Of a stretch of 55,458 bases of DNA, positions 54,246-55,458 are shown one piece after another (the stretch's first letter is position 1; every line of letters starts with the position of its first letter). Both the position numbers and the translations under genes were made by a program. The stretch is taken from NCBI GenBank assembly GCA_945861515.1, contig CAMAVA010000004.1, forward strand, positions 1-55,458. The letters run 5' to 3'. The notes beneath the pieces are model-generated. The model saw only the letters and a list, made by a program, of their open reading frames with translations. It searched no databases and was not told the DNA's origin. This stretch comes from Brevundimonas vancanneytii. Lineage in GTDB: Bacteria; Pseudomonadota; Alphaproteobacteria; Caulobacterales; Caulobacteraceae.

Positions 54246-54264
54246 GACTCCTTCAGCAGGAGTC
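54246..54264 (-). promoter_or_regulatory. Hairpin sequestering the ribosome site of the pentapeptide-repeat gene
   Basis: On the minus strand GACTCCT pairs perfectly with AGGAGTC around GCTGA. The AGGAG of the second arm is the ribosome site five bases or so before the ATG at 54240. Each arm contains a GANTC site (GACTC, GAGTC), the target of the CcrM methylase in Caulobacterales. Both facts are read from the sequence; regulation is inference. Confidence 0.6.
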
Positions 54265-54266
54265 TT

Positions 54267-54288
54267 GGAAGAATAAGCTTAATCTTCC
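54267..54288. repeat. AT-rich 22-bp near-palindrome
   Basis: GGAAGA and TCTTCC flank a central AAGCTT core with one symmetric mismatch pair. It lies directly after the deaminase stop and before the pentapeptide-repeat leader hairpin. It might act as an RNA processing or attenuation stem, or as an operator; no T-run makes it a standard terminator. Confidence 0.45.
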
Positions 54289-54290
54289 GC

Positions 54291-54761
54291 TTACGCTGGT
54301 TTCTGAATTCGGGTCTCTGCATCCTTGTGCGTCCGAAACCAGTTTTCATACATCAGCGCATCGGAAGCCTGAGCCGAAAGCAGCCCGATTTCCACGGCGA
54401 TACCTGCGGCAAGCAGCCGCTCTGAGCCCTGTCCTGATGCAAAAGGCGATGGGTCCGCGCAGGCGATCACCACCCTGTCGACGCCGGCCAGGACCAGCAG
54501 CTCGGCGCAGGGCGTTCCGCCTGACGACCTGGCGCCACAAGGCTCCAGGGTGACAAACGCCGTCGCGCCACGGGCCGCCTCGCCCGCCTCGGAAACGGCC
54601 TGATCCTCGGCATGTGGGCGTCCGCCGACGGCTGTCGCGGCGCGGGCGACGATCACCCCGTCCTTGACCAGGACACAGCCGACAACAGGGTTGGGGGCGG
54701 TCCTGCCCAGATTGGCCAGGGCCGCCTCGATTGCGGCCTGCATGAAGGCTTCGTCCGTCAA
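54291..54761 (-). CDS. Stand-alone RibD-like deaminase
   Basis: A 156-residue zinc deaminase matching the N-terminal half of RibD. It has GRTAPNPVVGCVLVKDG, the zinc ligands and catalytic Glu in GRPHAEDQA (HAE), and LEPCGARSSGGTPCAELL (PC...C). The C-terminal reductase domain of RibD is absent; the protein stops at normal deaminase length. Full riboflavin synthesis would need a separate reductase. The TTG start overlaps the gpmA stop (TTGA), so it is coupled to gpmA; an ATG at 54743 is an alternative start. It could act on a substrate other than the riboflavin intermediate. Confidence 0.85.
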   Translation of the reverse strand: MTDEAFMQAAIEAALANLGRTAPNPVVGCVLVKDGVIVARAATAVGGRPHAEDQAVSEAGEAARGATAFVTLEPCGARSSGGTPCAELLVLAGVDRVVIACADPSPFASGQGSERLLAAGIAVEIGLLSAQASDALMYENWFRTHKDAETRIQKPA

Positions 54762-55458
54762 CCGAGCGTCGGCAACGGTTGCGCCCGATCCGTATCCAGA
54801 TAACGGGCCGAAATCGGCTTCAGATCGCCATCCAGTTCGACCACGAGCGGATTACCGGTCGGAATCTCGACACCGACAATTTCGCTATCGGGCACGGCGA
54901 ACAACAGCTTCACGATGGCCCGCAGGGAATTGCCGTGGGCCGCCACAAGCACGGTTTCGCCTGATGCCAGATGTGGGGCGATTTCTGCCGTCCAGTAGGG
55001 CTCGACGCGCTCGAGGGTCGTCTTGAGGCTTTCAGTGTCTGGAATGGCCAGGCCGGCGTAGCGAGGATCGGTGGTGAAATCATAGTCACCGCCCGGCGCC
55101 AGAGGCGGAGGCGGCACGTCGTAAGATCGCCGCCAGATTGTGACCTGGGCATCTCCGTGTTTTTCAGCTGTTTCGGCCTTGTTCAGGCCGGTCAGCCCGC
55201 CATAGTGGCGCTCGTTCAGCCGCCAGTCCCGAATAAAGACCAGATCAGGCTGGCCTGCCGCCTGCATGGCCTCGGCGCCGGTGCGGATGGCCCGGGTCAG
55301 AACCGAGGTATAGGCCCGGTCCACGACAATTCCGGCCGCCTTGAGCAGGTCTCCGGCGCGCCGGGCCTGGGTTTCGCCTTCAGCGGTGAGATCCACATCC
55401 ACCCAGCCGGTGAAACGGTTTTCGAGGTTCCACTGGCTCTGGCCGTGGCGAAGAAGAA
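54758..55458 (-). CDS. gpmA: 2,3-bisphosphoglycerate-dependent phosphoglycerate mutase (5' end outside window)
   Basis: The frame is open to the right edge and reads LLRHGQSQWNLENRFTGW before VDVDLTAEGETQARRAG, so the true start is a few codons beyond 55458. The catalytic phospho-His is in LRHGQS. Other motifs are DWRLNERHYGGLTGLNKAETAEKHGDAQV and ETVLVAAHGNSLRAIVK, with the second active-site His in AAHGNS. This is the standard dPGM of glycolysis and gluconeogenesis, converting 3- and 2-phosphoglycerate. It is the first visible gene of the operon with the deaminase and the pentapeptide-repeat proteins. Confidence 0.95.
   Translation of the reverse strand, partial: LLRHGQSQWNLENRFTGWVDVDLTAEGETQARRAGDLLKAAGIVVDRAYTSVLTRAIRTGAEAMQAAGQPDLVFIRDWRLNERHYGGLTGLNKAETAEKHGDAQVTIWRRSYDVPPPPLAPGGDYDFTTDPRYAGLAIPDTESLKTTLERVEPYWTAEIAPHLASGETVLVAAHGNSLRAIVKLLFAVPDSEIVGVEIPTGNPLVVELDGDLKPISARYLDTDRAQPLPTLG

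Noticed and set aside
54279-54294. CtrA-like half sites TTAA...TTAC
   Set aside because: The spacing is 8 instead of 7 and the second half is not TTAA; the location is within a coding-to-coding gap rather than a promoter.

Overview
The window comes from a high-GC alphaproteobacterium, most likely a member of the Caulobacteraceae (Caulobacter/Phenylobacterium type). This is inferred from the GC-rich third codon positions, frequent GTG/TTG starts, a direct-repeat SOS box of the form GTTC-N7-GTTC, a ROSE-like hairpin in front of an hsp20 gene, an S46 peptidase, glycine-zipper surface proteins and tandem pentapeptide-repeat proteins. The genus is not proven. I see no rRNA, convincing tRNA, insertion sequence, prophage or CRISPR array. 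It reads as a chromosomal backbone segment.

Layout. 1-1681: tail of an upstream gene and an exported amidase. 1692-8224 (minus): a polysaccharide assembly and export operon with a sugar-phosphate transferase, a Wza-like export protein, a Wzc-type tyrosine autokinase, a membrane-anchored TPR-like protein and an O-antigen ligase/polymerase. A ManC-AGE fusion (9323-11530) supplies activated mannose. 11928-18870: an SDR dehydrogenase; EF-P divergent from its modification genes epmA and epmB; a small membrane protein; an M48 protease; a sulfatase. 18947-25145 (minus): pyruvate phosphate dikinase, glyS, glyQ and a small secreted protein. 25803-27697: PII protein and ammonium transporter. 27814-32187 (minus): ETF-ubiquinone oxidoreductase, a TPR lipoprotein and ispE. 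32342-38653: uracil-DNA glycosylase, lytic transglycosylase, a TIGR04282/TIGR04283 glycosyltransferase pair, a radical SAM protein with an SOS box, and a 23S rRNA uracil methyltransferase. 38784-39981: two glycine-zipper proteins. 40034-42974 (minus): a DevBCA/MacAB-like ABC exporter. 43201-46159: S46 dipeptidyl-peptidase and histidinol-phosphatase.

46148-50870 (minus) is the least explained part. It holds two related exported SAM-methyltransferase-like proteins, two related exported proteins of no recognised family, an SCP2 lipid-binding protein and a lysophospholipase-like hydrolase, several with 4-bp start/stop overlaps. It could be an undescribed envelope or lipid-handling module. Next to it is an hsp20 gene with a probable heat-shock promoter, a ROSE-type thermometer and an intrinsic terminator. 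The window ends (minus) with gpmA, a stand-alone RibD-like deaminase and two tandem pentapeptide-repeat proteins; the first has its Shine-Dalgarno site inside a hairpin.

Regulatory signals read directly from the DNA include four intrinsic terminators, an SOS box, the hsp20 thermometer, two Shine-Dalgarno-sequestering hairpins and several perfect inverted repeats. All functional names rest on motif recognition by eye; no database search was run.
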